Assembly: GCF_023544665.1 (NCBI RefSeq)
Contig: NZ_JAMJFL010000011.1
Span: 1 to 64,000 of the forward strand
Length of the DNA: 64,000 bases
Direction of reading: 5' to 3'
DNA from: Streptomyces sp. YS415
GTDB lineage: Bacteria; Actinomycetota; Actinomycetes; Streptomycetales; Streptomycetaceae
Below are positions 27,590 to 35,902 of the stretch, piece after piece (the first letter of the stretch is position 1; each line of letters begins with the position of its first letter). The notes beneath the pieces were generated by a model. That model made no database searches, was not told the origin of the DNA, and saw only the letters and a list, made by a program, of their open reading frames with translations. The translations under genes and the position numbers were made by a program.

Positions 27590-28489
27590 ATGGCTTTCGA
27601 ACCGCCGCGGCGTCTGGTCAGGGCGCTCGGTGAGACGGCACCGGACGCCGACGGCTGGCTGGAGAAGCTGCCCGAGGCGACACAACAGGCCGTGGCACTA
27701 CGCGAGTTGACCGTGGAGCGGGTGCAGGTGCCCGGCGGGCGCAGCAGCCTGGTCGTGCTGGTACGGCGGGCGGACGGCACGCCGGCCGTGCTGAAGCTGG
27801 CCCCGCCGCGGGCCCGGCCGGAGAGCGAGCGCGCGGCGCTCGCGCACTGGGGCGGCCGGGGCGCCGTACAGCTGCTGGAGTCCTCCGTCACGGAGGGAGT
27901 GCTGCTGCTGGAGCGGCTGCACCCGGACGTGTCGGTGCGGTCGTTGCCGGAGGCGAAGGCGCTGCTGGAGGCGGCGGGGACGCTGCGCCGGCTGTGGGTG
28001 GAGCCGCCCGGGGACCATGTCTTCGAGACCGTGGCCGAGCGGACGGGGCGGCAGGCCGAGGCGATGCGGCTCGGCTCCGCGGGTGACGCGGGAGCGGCGG
28101 AGCTGGTGGACGCGGCGCTCGCCGCGCGGGAGGAGCTGCTGGCGGCGCCGCCCGAGCACCGGCTGCTGCACGGCACGTTCCGGCAGAGCAAGGTGCTGGC
28201 GGGGGAACGGACGCCGTGGCTGGCCGTGGGGCCGGATCCCGTGGTGGGCGAGTGCGCGTTCGACTTGGCCCGGCTGGTGCGGGACCGGGTGGAGGACCTG
28301 ATCGCCTCGCCGTCGGGAGCGGCCACGACGCGCCGCCGCATCAAACGGCTGGCCGAGTCCCTGGAGGTGGACCAGGAACGGCTCCGCGGCTGGACCCTGT
28401 TCCGGGCCGTGGAGTCCGGCGTGCGCGCCCTGCGCGTGGGCCGCCCGCAGGACGCCGAACTGCTGCTGGAGTTCGCGGGCTGGCTGTGA
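27590..28489 (+). CDS. Aminoglycoside-phosphotransferase-like pseudokinase
   Basis: A 299-residue protein with the fold pattern of APH/streptomycin-6-kinase-like enzymes. The N-lobe keeps the ATP lysine (PAVLKL, K69) and a following acidic helix (SERAALAHW). The catalytic loop, normally HGDLHxxN, reads HGTFRQSK (residues 194-201), so the catalytic Asp is Thr and the Mg-binding Asn is Lys. The later metal-binding Asp (WLAIDPKP in relatives) is Gly in WLAVGPDP. The C-lobe motif VVGECAFDLARLVRDR is kept. All three chemistry residues are therefore lost while the fold markers stay, so it is probably not a phosphotransferase. An ATG preceded by GGAAGGAAA 26 bases after DUF4439 suggests one operon. 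Confidence 0.78.
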   Translation: MAFEPPRRLVRALGETAPDADGWLEKLPEATQQAVALRELTVERVQVPGGRSSLVVLVRRADGTPAVLKLAPPRARPESERAALAHWGGRGAVQLLESSVTEGVLLLERLHPDVSVRSLPEAKALLEAAGTLRRLWVEPPGDHVFETVAERTGRQAEAMRLGSAGDAGAAELVDAALAAREELLAAPPEHRLLHGTFRQSKVLAGERTPWLAVGPDPVVGECAFDLARLVRDRVEDLIASPSGAATTRRRIKRLAESLEVDQERLRGWTLFRAVESGVRALRVGRPQDAELLLEFAGWL

Positions 28490-28524
28490 GGGGACTCCTC
28501 CCCCGGCTGCCGGGTGCGGGGTCC

Positions 28525-28557
28525 GTCGTGGCCGGGTCGCGCAGTTCCCCGCGCCCC
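28525..28557 (+). repeat. Dispersed Streptomyces intergenic repeat, copy 1
   Basis: The segment runs GTCGTGGCCGGGTCGCGCAG and then TTCCCCGCGCCCC. It is nearly the reverse complement of 48453-48484. The core GCGCAGTTCCCCGCGCCCC is a very common intergenic element in this genus. It lies between convergent genes just before a terminator. Confidence 0.75.
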
Positions 28558-28567
28558 TGACGGGGTG

Positions 28568-28592
28568 CCGCACCGGCCCGGGGCCGGTGCGG
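28568..28592. terminator. Bidirectional terminator before proS end
   Basis: CCGCACCGGC (28568-28577) and GCCGGTGCGG (28583-28592) pair around a short GC loop, between the convergent pseudokinase and proS stop codons. Confidence 0.8.
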
Positions 28593-28601
28593 CCGCTGCC
28601 G

Positions 28602-30305
28602 TTAGGCCGTCAGGCGGGCGATCGCCTCGTCGACCGTGAGCTCCTCGCGCTCGCCGGTGCGGCGGTCCTTGAGCTCGACGACACCCTCGGCCGCGCGGCG
28701 TCCGGCCACCAGGATCTTGGGGACGCCGATCAGCTCGGAGTCGGTGAACTTCACGCCCGGGGACACCCCGGCGCGGTCGTCGCACAGGACCCGCAGGCCC
28801 TTCGCCGCCAGCTTCTCGGCGACGTCGAGGGCGAGTTCGGTCTGCAGGGCCTTGCCGGCGGCGACCACGTGGACGTCGGCCGGGGCGACCTCGGCGGGCC
28901 AGCACAGGCCCTTGTCGTCGGCGGTCTGCTCGGCGAGCGCCGCGACCGCGCGGGAGACGCCGATGCCGTAGGAGCCCATGGTGACGCGGACCGGCTTGCC
29001 CTGCTGTCCGAGGACGTCGAGCTTGAGGGCGTCGGCGTACTTGCGGCCGAGCTGGAAGATGTGGCCGATCTCGATGGCACGGTCCAGCTTGAGGCCGGTG
29101 CCGCAGTTCGGGCAGGGGTCGCCCTCCTGGACGACCACGACGTCGACGTACTCGGCGACCTCGAAGTCACGGCCCGCGACGACGTTCCTGGCGTGCGTGC
29201 CCTCCTTGTTGGCGCCCGTGATCCAGGAGGTGCCGGGGGCGACGCGCGGGTCGGCGAGGTAGGTGACCTTCTCGCCCAGGCCCTGCGGACCGACGTAGCC
29301 GCGCACCAGGTCGGGGCGGCCCGCGAAGTCCTCCTCGGTGACCATCTCGACCGTCGCCGGGGCGAAGTGCGCCTCGACCTTGTCCATGTCGACCTCGCGG
29401 TCGCCGGGGACACCCACGGCGACGATCTCGCCGTCGACCTTCACCAGGAGGTTCTTCAGGGTCGCCGAGGCCGGGACGCCGAGGTGGGCGGCGAGGGTCT
29501 CGATGGTGGGGGTGTCCGGGGTCGGGATCTCCTCGAGCGCGGCCACGCCGTCGGCGTCCACCGGCTTCAGGGCGTACGTGATCGCCTCGGTGTTGGCCGC
29601 GAAGTCGCAGTTCGGGCAGTCGGCGAAAGTGTCCTCGCCGGCCTCGGCCGGGGCGAGGAACTCCTCGGACTTGGAGCCGCCCATCGCGCCCGCGGTGGCG
29701 GCGCAGATGCGGTAGTCCAGGCCGAGGCGCTCGAAGACGCGCTGGTAGGCCTGGCGGTGCAGGGCGTAGGACCGGGCGAGGCCCTCGTCCTCCGTGTCGA
29801 AGGAGTAGGAGTCCTTCATCAGGAACTCACGGCCGCGCAGGATGCCGGCCCGGGGGCGGGCCTCGTCGCGGTACTTGTGCTGGATCTGGTAGAGGATGAC
29901 CGGCAGGTCCTTGTAGGAGGACGCCTGGTCCTTCACCAGCAGGGTGAAGATCTCCTCGTGGGTCGGGCCGAGCAGGTAGTCGCCGCCCTTGCGGTCCTGG
30001 AGGCGGAACAGCTCCTGGCCGTACTCGTCCCAGCGGCCCGTCGCGTCGTACGGCTCACGCGGCAGCAGGGCGGGGAGCAGCACCTCCTGGGCGCCGATCG
30101 CGTCCATCTCCTCGCGTACGACGCGCTCCACGTTGGCGAGGACCCGCTTGCCGAGGGGCAGCCAGGACCAGATGCCGGCCGCCGTGCGGCGGACGTACCC
30201 GGCGCGGACGAGCAGCTTGTGGCTGAGGACCTCGGCGTCCGCCGGGTCGTCGCGCAGCGTCTTCGCCATCAACTGGGACATGCGCTGGACCGGTGCGTTC
30301 GCCAT
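28602..30305 (-). CDS. proS: Prolyl-tRNA synthetase (bacterial type)
   Basis: Class II synthetase charging tRNA-Pro. The 567-residue enzyme has motif 1 around GIWSWLPLGKRVLANVERVV, motif 2 YRDEARPRAGILRGREFLMK, the inserted YbaK-like editing domain (about residues 220-400) and motif 3 GSYGIGVSRAVAALAEQ, followed by the anticodon-binding domain. The frame is open 37 codons upstream, but AGGAG ten bases before the ATG at 30305 and the normal N-terminus MANAPVQRMSQL fix the start. It follows the GNAT gene by 40 bases and may be co-transcribed with it. Confidence 0.97.
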   Translation of the reverse strand: MANAPVQRMSQLMAKTLRDDPADAEVLSHKLLVRAGYVRRTAAGIWSWLPLGKRVLANVERVVREEMDAIGAQEVLLPALLPREPYDATGRWDEYGQELFRLQDRKGGDYLLGPTHEEIFTLLVKDQASSYKDLPVILYQIQHKYRDEARPRAGILRGREFLMKDSYSFDTEDEGLARSYALHRQAYQRVFERLGLDYRICAATAGAMGGSKSEEFLAPAEAGEDTFADCPNCDFAANTEAITYALKPVDADGVAALEEIPTPDTPTIETLAAHLGVPASATLKNLLVKVDGEIVAVGVPGDREVDMDKVEAHFAPATVEMVTEEDFAGRPDLVRGYVGPQGLGEKVTYLADPRVAPGTSWITGANKEGTHARNVVAGRDFEVAEYVDVVVVQEGDPCPNCGTGLKLDRAIEIGHIFQLGRKYADALKLDVLGQQGKPVRVTMGSYGIGVSRAVAALAEQTADDKGLCWPAEVAPADVHVVAAGKALQTELALDVAEKLAAKGLRVLCDDRAGVSPGVKFTDSELIGVPKILVAGRRAAEGVVELKDRRTGEREELTVDEAIARLTA

Positions 30306-30345
30306 GGTTCGTGTACTCCTGCTGCGTGAGGGTGATGGCAGGAGG

Positions 30346-30918
30346 TTAGCCGGGCGGTACGGGACGGTGGAAATCGGTTCTGTCCCCCTGCCGCCTGCGC
30401 AGGGGCAGGGGGGCACCCATCACGGCGTACGGCCTCGGGGCGCTGGGGAAGAGGACCTGTCGGGCGAGGTCCTGGTAGCCGAGGGAGTGGTAGAGGCCGC
30501 GGGCCGGGCTGTCGGTGTCGATCGCGGAGAGGATCGAGCGGGGTTCGCTCGCGCTGTCGGTGATGGTGGTGATCAGCGCGCGGCCGAGTCCGCGGTTCTG
30601 GTACTCCGGGTGGACGTGCAGCTCGGTGATGACGAAGGAGTCGTCGAGCCAGTGGTCGTTGCCCCGGCCGCGGAGGTACGGCTCCACGACCGTGGACCAC
30701 CAGTGGGTGCGGTCGTTCGGCATGCCGTAGACGAATCCGACGAGCCGTCCGTCCTCGGTGGCGCCGAGGGCGCGGGCGCCGGGATAGGCCATGTGACGCA
30801 GGACGATCTGACGGCGTACGACCACCTCGTCGGCGCCGAGCCCGAAGGCGACGGCTTGGACGGCCAGGGCCTCGTCCACGTGGGCCGGCAGATCCAGGGG
30901 GCCGATGACGAGGTCCAT
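30346..30918 (-). CDS. GNAT family N-acetyltransferase
   Basis: A 190-residue acetyltransferase. The acetyl-CoA-binding motif A is seen as ITELHVHPEYQNRGLGRALI (about residues 96-115), with the Q/RxxGxG/A core as QNRGLG. The substrate is unknown; the N-terminus (AVAFGLGADEVVVRRQIVLRH) resembles small-molecule or peptide GNATs. The last 20 residues are Arg-rich. It lies between a second GNAT gene and proS on the same strand with 19- and 40-base gaps, so the three probably form one unit. Confidence 0.88.
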   Translation of the reverse strand: MDLVIGPLDLPAHVDEALAVQAVAFGLGADEVVVRRQIVLRHMAYPGARALGATEDGRLVGFVYGMPNDRTHWWSTVVEPYLRGRGNDHWLDDSFVITELHVHPEYQNRGLGRALITTITDSASEPRSILSAIDTDSPARGLYHSLGYQDLARQVLFPSAPRPYAVMGAPLPLRRRQGDRTDFHRPVPPG

Positions 30919-30937
30919 GCGGGGAGGGTACAGGGAG

Positions 30938-31786
30938 CTAAAAGAGGACGCTCATGAAGGCGCCGACCTCTTCGAAGCCGACCCTGCGGTACGTCCTTCT
31001 GGCGGCGGTGTTGAAGTCGTTGACGTAGAGGCTCACCACCGGGGCCACGTCCGCGAGGGCATAGCGCAGGACGGCCGCCATGGCGGGGGCGGCCAGGCCC
31101 TGGCCCCGGTACTCGGGGGCCACCCAGACGCCCTGGATCTGGCAGGCGCGGTCGGTCGCGGCGCCGATCTCCGCCTTGAAGACGACCCGGCCGTGTGCGT
31201 CGAGGCGGGCGAAGGAGCGGCCGGAACCGACCAGTTCGGCCACCCGGGCCTGGTACAGCAGGCCGCCGTCGCCCGCCATCGGGGAGACGCCGACCTCTTC
31301 GGTGAACATCGCCACGCACGCCGGCATGATCGTGTCCATCTCGTCCTTGCGGATCCGGCGGACGCGGGGGTCAGGGGCGATGTCCTCCGGCATGCGATCG
31401 GTGACCATGAGGGGCTGGCGGGAGCGGACGTCCCGGGCCGGGCCCCAGTTCGGTTCCAGCAGGCGCCAGAGCTGGGCGGTGGGTTCGGCCGGGCCCACGA
31501 TCGACGAGCAGCGGCGGCCCGCCCGGCGGGCCCGGTCGGCGAAGGCGCGGACGGCTCGGGGGGTGGCGCAGATGGGGACGAGGTTGGCGCCGGCGTAGCA
31601 CAGGGACGTGAGCATGCCGTCCTCGTACCAGCCCCACATCTCGCCGCCGAGGCGCCAGGGGTCCAGGCCGGCGACCTGGACCCGGGACGTGACGAAGGCG
31701 TTCGTCACGGGCTCGCGGTCCAGTACGGCGAGCGCTGCGTCCAGGTCGCTCGGTTCGAGGACCCGGGAGGTGGTCTGGGTCAGCAA
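30938..31786 (-). CDS. DUF4081-GNAT acetyltransferase
   Basis: A 282-residue two-domain protein. The N-terminal half (SDLDAALAVLDREPVTNAFVTSRV, then LCYAGANLVPI and FADRARRAGRRCSSIVGP) is the DUF4081 domain. The C-terminal half is a GNAT domain with QIQGVWVAPEYRGQGLAAPAM as motif A and SLYVNDFNTAARRTYRRVGF as the C-terminal motif. DUF4081-GNAT proteins next to ispG are a constant feature of actinobacterial genomes in my knowledge; the substrate is unknown. The 145 bases upstream, to the ispG stop, show no clear hairpin, so it may be read through from ispG. Confidence 0.88.
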   Translation of the reverse strand: MLTQTTSRVLEPSDLDAALAVLDREPVTNAFVTSRVQVAGLDPWRLGGEMWGWYEDGMLTSLCYAGANLVPICATPRAVRAFADRARRAGRRCSSIVGPAEPTAQLWRLLEPNWGPARDVRSRQPLMVTDRMPEDIAPDPRVRRIRKDEMDTIMPACVAMFTEEVGVSPMAGDGGLLYQARVAELVGSGRSFARLDAHGRVVFKAEIGAATDRACQIQGVWVAPEYRGQGLAAPAMAAVLRYALADVAPVVSLYVNDFNTAARRTYRRVGFEEVGAFMSVLF

Positions 31787-31931
31787 CTGCGGGGCCTCAC
31801 ACTAAAGACAGCTGATCTCCGCACTGTACCTGGCGGGGATGTGGAGTGCCGCCCTGCTGAAGTGCAACCGGCCGGGGCGCTGCTCGCCGGGAGGGGCCGC
31901 CGCGCGGTCCTGCTCAGACCGTCTCCGGGAC

Positions 31932-33089
31932 TCAGCCCGCCACCGAGACCGACGGCTCGCCCGACTCGATGCCCGCGTCCTGCATCTGCTCGGCCAGCTT
32001 CATGGCTTCCTCGATCAGGGTCTCCACGATCTTCGACTCGGGCACCGTCTTGATGACCTCGCCCTTGACGAAGATCTGGCCCTTGCCGTTGCCGGAGGCG
32101 ACGCCGAGGTCGGCCTCGCGGGCCTCGCCGGGGCCGTTCACCACACAGCCCATGACCGCGACGCGGAGGGGGACCTCCATGCCGGTCAGGCCCGCGGTGA
32201 CTTCCTCGGCCAGCTTGTAGACGTCCACCTGGGCGCGGCCGCAGGACGGGCAGGAGACGATCTCCAGGCCGCGCTGCTTGAGGTTCAGGGACTCCAGGAT
32301 CTGGATGCCGACCTTGACCTCCTCGGCGGGCGGCGCCGAGAGGGAGACGCGGATCGTGTCGCCGATGCCCTGGGAGAGCAGGGCGCCGAAGGCGACCGCC
32401 GACTTGATCGTGCCCTGGAAGGCGGGCCCCGCCTCCGTGACACCGAGGTGCAGCGGGTAGTCGCACTGGGCGGCGAGCTGCTTGTACGCCTCGATCATGA
32501 CGACCGGGTCGTTGTGCTTCACCGAGATCTTGATGTCGCGGAAGTCGTGCTCCTCGAAGAGCGAGGCCTCCCACAGGGCCGACTCGACGAGCGCCTCGGG
32601 CGTCGCCTTGCCGTACTTCTGGAGCAGTCGCCGGTCCAGCGAGCCCGCGTTCACCCCGATGCGGATCGGCGTGCCGTGGTCCTTCGCCGCCTTCGCGATC
32701 TCCTTGACCTTGTCGTCGAACTGCTTGATGTTGCCGGGGTTCACCCGGACCGCGGCGCAGCCGGCCTCGATGGCCGCGAAGACGTACTTCGGCTGGAAGT
32801 GGATGTCCGCGATCACCGGGATCTGCGACTTGCGGGCGATGGTGGCGAGGGCGTCCGCGTCGTCCTGCGTGGGGCAGGCGACCCGCACGATCTGGCAGCC
32901 GGACGCCGTCAGCTCGGCGATCTGCTGGAGGGTCGCGCCGATGTCGGACGTACGGGTCGTCGTCATCGACTGGACGGAGACCGGGGCGTCGCCGCCCACC
33001 GCGACCGTGCCCACCTGGATCTGCCGGCTCTTCCGGCGCTCGGCAACCCTGGTCGGAACGGACGGCATGCCGAGAGAAATCGCAGTCAT
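31932..33089 (-). CDS. ispG: 4-hydroxy-3-methylbut-2-enyl diphosphate synthase
   Basis: [4Fe-4S] enzyme of the non-mevalonate isoprenoid pathway, making HMBPP from MEcPP. The 385-residue sequence contains GGDAPVSVQSMTTTRT and VRVNPGNIKQFDDKV, and the cluster cysteines lie in CPSCGRAQ and GCVVNGPGEA near the C-terminus. The frame is open 46 codons upstream, but the protein begins at MTAISLGMPSVPT in Streptomyces, so the ATG at 33089 is used. Dxr of the same pathway lies two genes upstream (S2P-dxr), separated by a terminator hairpin, so the pathway genes are clustered but probably in two transcription units. Confidence 0.97.
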   Translation of the reverse strand: MTAISLGMPSVPTRVAERRKSRQIQVGTVAVGGDAPVSVQSMTTTRTSDIGATLQQIAELTASGCQIVRVACPTQDDADALATIARKSQIPVIADIHFQPKYVFAAIEAGCAAVRVNPGNIKQFDDKVKEIAKAAKDHGTPIRIGVNAGSLDRRLLQKYGKATPEALVESALWEASLFEEHDFRDIKISVKHNDPVVMIEAYKQLAAQCDYPLHLGVTEAGPAFQGTIKSAVAFGALLSQGIGDTIRVSLSAPPAEEVKVGIQILESLNLKQRGLEIVSCPSCGRAQVDVYKLAEEVTAGLTGMEVPLRVAVMGCVVNGPGEAREADLGVASGNGKGQIFVKGEVIKTVPESKIVETLIEEAMKLAEQMQDAGIESGEPSVSVAG

Positions 33090-33212
33090 CTGCTGTGCAA
33101 CCCCAAGTCGTGGATCAAGGTCCGGCCCCGTCAGCAGCGGGCTCCAGGCTTCGAGATTACGGCACGGGCCACGGCGAGAGCACATCACGGCCCGTAAACC
33201 CACTCGATGGAA

Positions 33213-33243
33213 GGCGGCCCGGGACACAGGATCCCGGGCCGCC
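33213..33243 (-). terminator. Terminator of the dxr-S2P unit
   Basis: A perfect 12-base inverted repeat (GGCGGCCCGGGA at 33213-33224 and TCCCGGGCCGCC at 33232-33243) lies 15 bases past the site-2 protease stop. Confidence 0.85.
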
Positions 33244-33258
33244 GTGAACGCCGTATGG

Positions 33259-34563
33259 CTAGGAGATTCTCACCGGGTTGACCACGTCGGCGATCAGCAC
33301 CAGGAGCGTGAAGCAGACGAAGATCCCGGCGACCACGTAGGCGACCGGCATCAGCTTGGCCACGTCGAACGGGCCCGGGTCCGGACGGCGCAGCACCCTG
33401 GCGAGGTTGCGGCGCAGCGACTCCCACATCGCGCCCGCGATGTGGCCGCCGTCGAGCGGCAGCAGCGGGAGCATGTTGAACAGGAACAGGGACAGGTTGA
33501 AGCCGGCCACCAGCATGACCGCCATGGCCAGCTGCTGGGAGGCGGGGATGTCGAGGGTGAAGATCTCGCCGCCCACCCGGGCCGCGCCGACCACGCCCAT
33601 GGGCGAGTCGGACTCGCGCTCGCCGTCGCCGAAGGCCGCGTCCCACAGGGCCGGGATCTTGGCGGGCAGGGCGGCGAGGGAGTCGACGGCGTCGACGACC
33701 CGGTCGCCCATCCAGGTCACGGAGTCGCCGAAGTCCTGTTTGACGATGCCGGTGGCGGCGCTGAAGCCGAGGAAGCCAGCGGTGACGTACTCGCCCTGGA
33801 CGATCTGGCCGCCGGCGTCCTTCTTGGCGACCTGGTTGGTGGCGATCGTCGCGGTGAGGGTGACCTCCTGGCCGTCCCGGTCGACGACGATCGGCACCTC
33901 CTTGCCGGGGTTGGCGCGGATCAGGTCGGAGAGCTTGTTCCAGTCGTCGGTGCGCACCCCGTCGAAGGCGACGATCTTGTCGCCGGCCTTCAGGCCCGCG
34001 GCGGCGGCCGGTGCGGCCGGGTCGGACTTCTCGCAGGTGTCGCGGTTCTCGCTCTGGGCGATGACGCACTGGGAGACCGAGCTGACGGTGGTGGTCTGCT
34101 GGGAGATGCCGAAGCCCATGAGCACGGTGAAGAACAGGCCGACGGCGAGGACCAGGTTCATGAAGGGGCCCGCGAACATCACGATGACCCGCTTCCACGG
34201 CTTGCGCGTGTAGAAGAGGCGGGTCTCGTCGCCCGGCCTGAGTTCCTCGAACGCGGCCTCGCGGGCGTCCTCGATCATGCCGCGCCAGGGCGAGGTGGAG
34301 CGGGCTTCCAGACGGCCGTCGGGGCCGGGCGGGAACATGCCGATCATGCGGATGTAGCCGCCGAACGGGATGGCCTTGATGCCGTACTCCGTCTCGCCCT
34401 TCTTCCGCGACCAGAGGGTCGGGCCGAAGCCGACCATGTACTGGGGCACGCGGATGCCGAAGAGCTTGGCGGTGGACAGGTGCCCCAGCTCGTGCCACGC
34501 GATCGAGAACAGCAGCCCGACGGCGAAGACCACTATGCCGAGGATGAACATCAAGGTCGTCAT
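33259..34563 (-). CDS. Site-2 intramembrane zinc protease (RseP/Rip-like)
   Basis: Membrane metalloprotease of 434 residues that cleaves membrane-spanning substrates such as anti-sigma factors or signal peptides. The HExxH zinc motif is HELGH at residues 24-28 in the first membrane helix. A PDZ domain occupies the middle (GLKAGDKIVAFDGV), and the second catalytic motif NMLPLLPLDGGH lies near residue 375 in a late helix. Four membrane segments are visible. Its ATG overlaps the dxr stop (ATGA), giving tight coupling. The pairing of dxr with this protease is widespread. Confidence 0.95.
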   Translation of the reverse strand: MTTLMFILGIVVFAVGLLFSIAWHELGHLSTAKLFGIRVPQYMVGFGPTLWSRKKGETEYGIKAIPFGGYIRMIGMFPPGPDGRLEARSTSPWRGMIEDAREAAFEELRPGDETRLFYTRKPWKRVIVMFAGPFMNLVLAVGLFFTVLMGFGISQQTTTVSSVSQCVIAQSENRDTCEKSDPAAPAAAAGLKAGDKIVAFDGVRTDDWNKLSDLIRANPGKEVPIVVDRDGQEVTLTATIATNQVAKKDAGGQIVQGEYVTAGFLGFSAATGIVKQDFGDSVTWMGDRVVDAVDSLAALPAKIPALWDAAFGDGERESDSPMGVVGAARVGGEIFTLDIPASQQLAMAVMLVAGFNLSLFLFNMLPLLPLDGGHIAGAMWESLRRNLARVLRRPDPGPFDVAKLMPVAYVVAGIFVCFTLLVLIADVVNPVRIS

Positions 34564-35816
34564 GCACGGGCCTCCGCCGTCTGTGCCGCCAGTTCCCGGG
34601 CCCGGGTGCGCGCCCAGGTCTCCGCTTCGAGGACGTCCGCGACGGTGAGTGAGGTTCCCGTGACCGGGGTGCCGTGCTCCTGGACCACCCGGGTCACGGT
34701 CTCCATGATCCCGTTGAACGGCAGCGCGCCGGCCCGGAAGGCCTCCACGCTCTCCTCGTTGGCGGCATTGAACACCGCCGGGGCCGTGCCCGCGAGCTCA
34801 CCGACGTGGCGGGCGAGGTTCACCGACGGGAACGCGTCGTTGTCGAGCGGGAAGAACTCCCACGTCGAGGCCCTGCTCCAGTCGAAGGCGGGCGCCGCGT
34901 CGGGGACGCGCTCGGGCCAGCCCAGACCGATGGCGATCGGCCCGCCCATGTCGGGGGGCGTCGCCTGGGCGATCGTGGATCCGTCGGTGAACTCGACCAT
35001 CGAGTGAACATACGACTGGGGGTGCACGACGACCTCAATGCGGTCGAAGGGAATGTCGTAGAGAAGGTGTGCCTCGATGACTTCCAGGCCCTTGTTGACG
35101 AGGGTCGCGGAGTTGATCGTGATCACCGGGCCCATGGCCCAGGTGGGGTGGGCGAGGGCGTCCTCTACGGTGACGCTCGCGAGCTCCTGCTTGGTCCGGC
35201 CGCGGAAGGGGCCGCCGGACGCGGTGACGACGAGCTTGCGTACGTCCGCGCGCGTGCCCGAGGCCAGCGCCTGGAACAGCGCGGCGTGCTCGGAGTCGAC
35301 CGGGATGATCTGGCCCGGCTTGGCGAGCGCCTTGACCAGCGGGCCGCCGACGATGAGCGACTCCTTGTTGGCGAGCGCGAGGGTGCGGCCCGCCTCCAGG
35401 GCGGCGAGGGTCGGGGCCAGGCCGATCGAGCCGGTGATGCCGTTCAGGACGGTGTGGCAGGCGGAGGCGGCGACCTCGGTGGCGGCCTCCGGTCCGGCCA
35501 GGATCCCGGGCAGCGGCTCACCGGCGCCGTACCGCGCGCGGAGGGCCTCGCGCAGCTCGGGTACGGCGTCCTCGCGGGCGACGGCTACCGTGCGGACCCC
35601 CAGCCGGTGGGCCTGTTCGGCGAGGAGGGCGACGCGGCCGCCGTTGGCGGAGAGCGCGGTGACCCGGAAGCGGTCGGGGTTGCGCAGCACGAGGTCGATG
35701 GCCTGGGTGCCGATCGACCCGGTGGAGCCGAGGATCACCACGTCCTTCGGGCCGTCTCCCGCGACGGGGTCGTACACCAGGTGCGGGTCGGCGAGGGGGG
35801 CAGGAGAGTCGCTCAT
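34560..35816 (-). CDS. dxr: 1-deoxy-D-xylulose-5-phosphate reductoisomerase
   Basis: NADPH-dependent enzyme making MEP, the first committed step of the non-mevalonate pathway. It has 418 residues, with the nucleotide-binding LGSTGSIGTQAIDLV after a 27-residue extension, the metal and substrate site VDSEHAALFQAL, SGGPFRG and the C-terminal helical domain containing NAANEESVEAF. The start ATG has GGAGG almost touching it, which is unusually close; a later GTG is possible but would cut into the conserved strand. It overlaps the S2P gene by four bases. The gene is probably first in its unit, as the acyl-CoA dehydrogenase stop lies 87 bases upstream. Confidence 0.96.
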   Translation of the reverse strand: MSDSPAPLADPHLVYDPVAGDGPKDVVILGSTGSIGTQAIDLVLRNPDRFRVTALSANGGRVALLAEQAHRLGVRTVAVAREDAVPELREALRARYGAGEPLPGILAGPEAATEVAASACHTVLNGITGSIGLAPTLAALEAGRTLALANKESLIVGGPLVKALAKPGQIIPVDSEHAALFQALASGTRADVRKLVVTASGGPFRGRTKQELASVTVEDALAHPTWAMGPVITINSATLVNKGLEVIEAHLLYDIPFDRIEVVVHPQSYVHSMVEFTDGSTIAQATPPDMGGPIAIGLGWPERVPDAAPAFDWSRASTWEFFPLDNDAFPSVNLARHVGELAGTAPAVFNAANEESVEAFRAGALPFNGIMETVTRVVQEHGTPVTGTSLTVADVLEAETWARTRARELAAQTAEARA

Positions 35817-35902
35817 TCCTCCATTGTTGCCGCAAGCGCTGTGCGGGGGGACAGGGCGTCCCCCTCACGGGGACGGGAAGGGAACACCCTGTCGGTGGCC
35901 GG

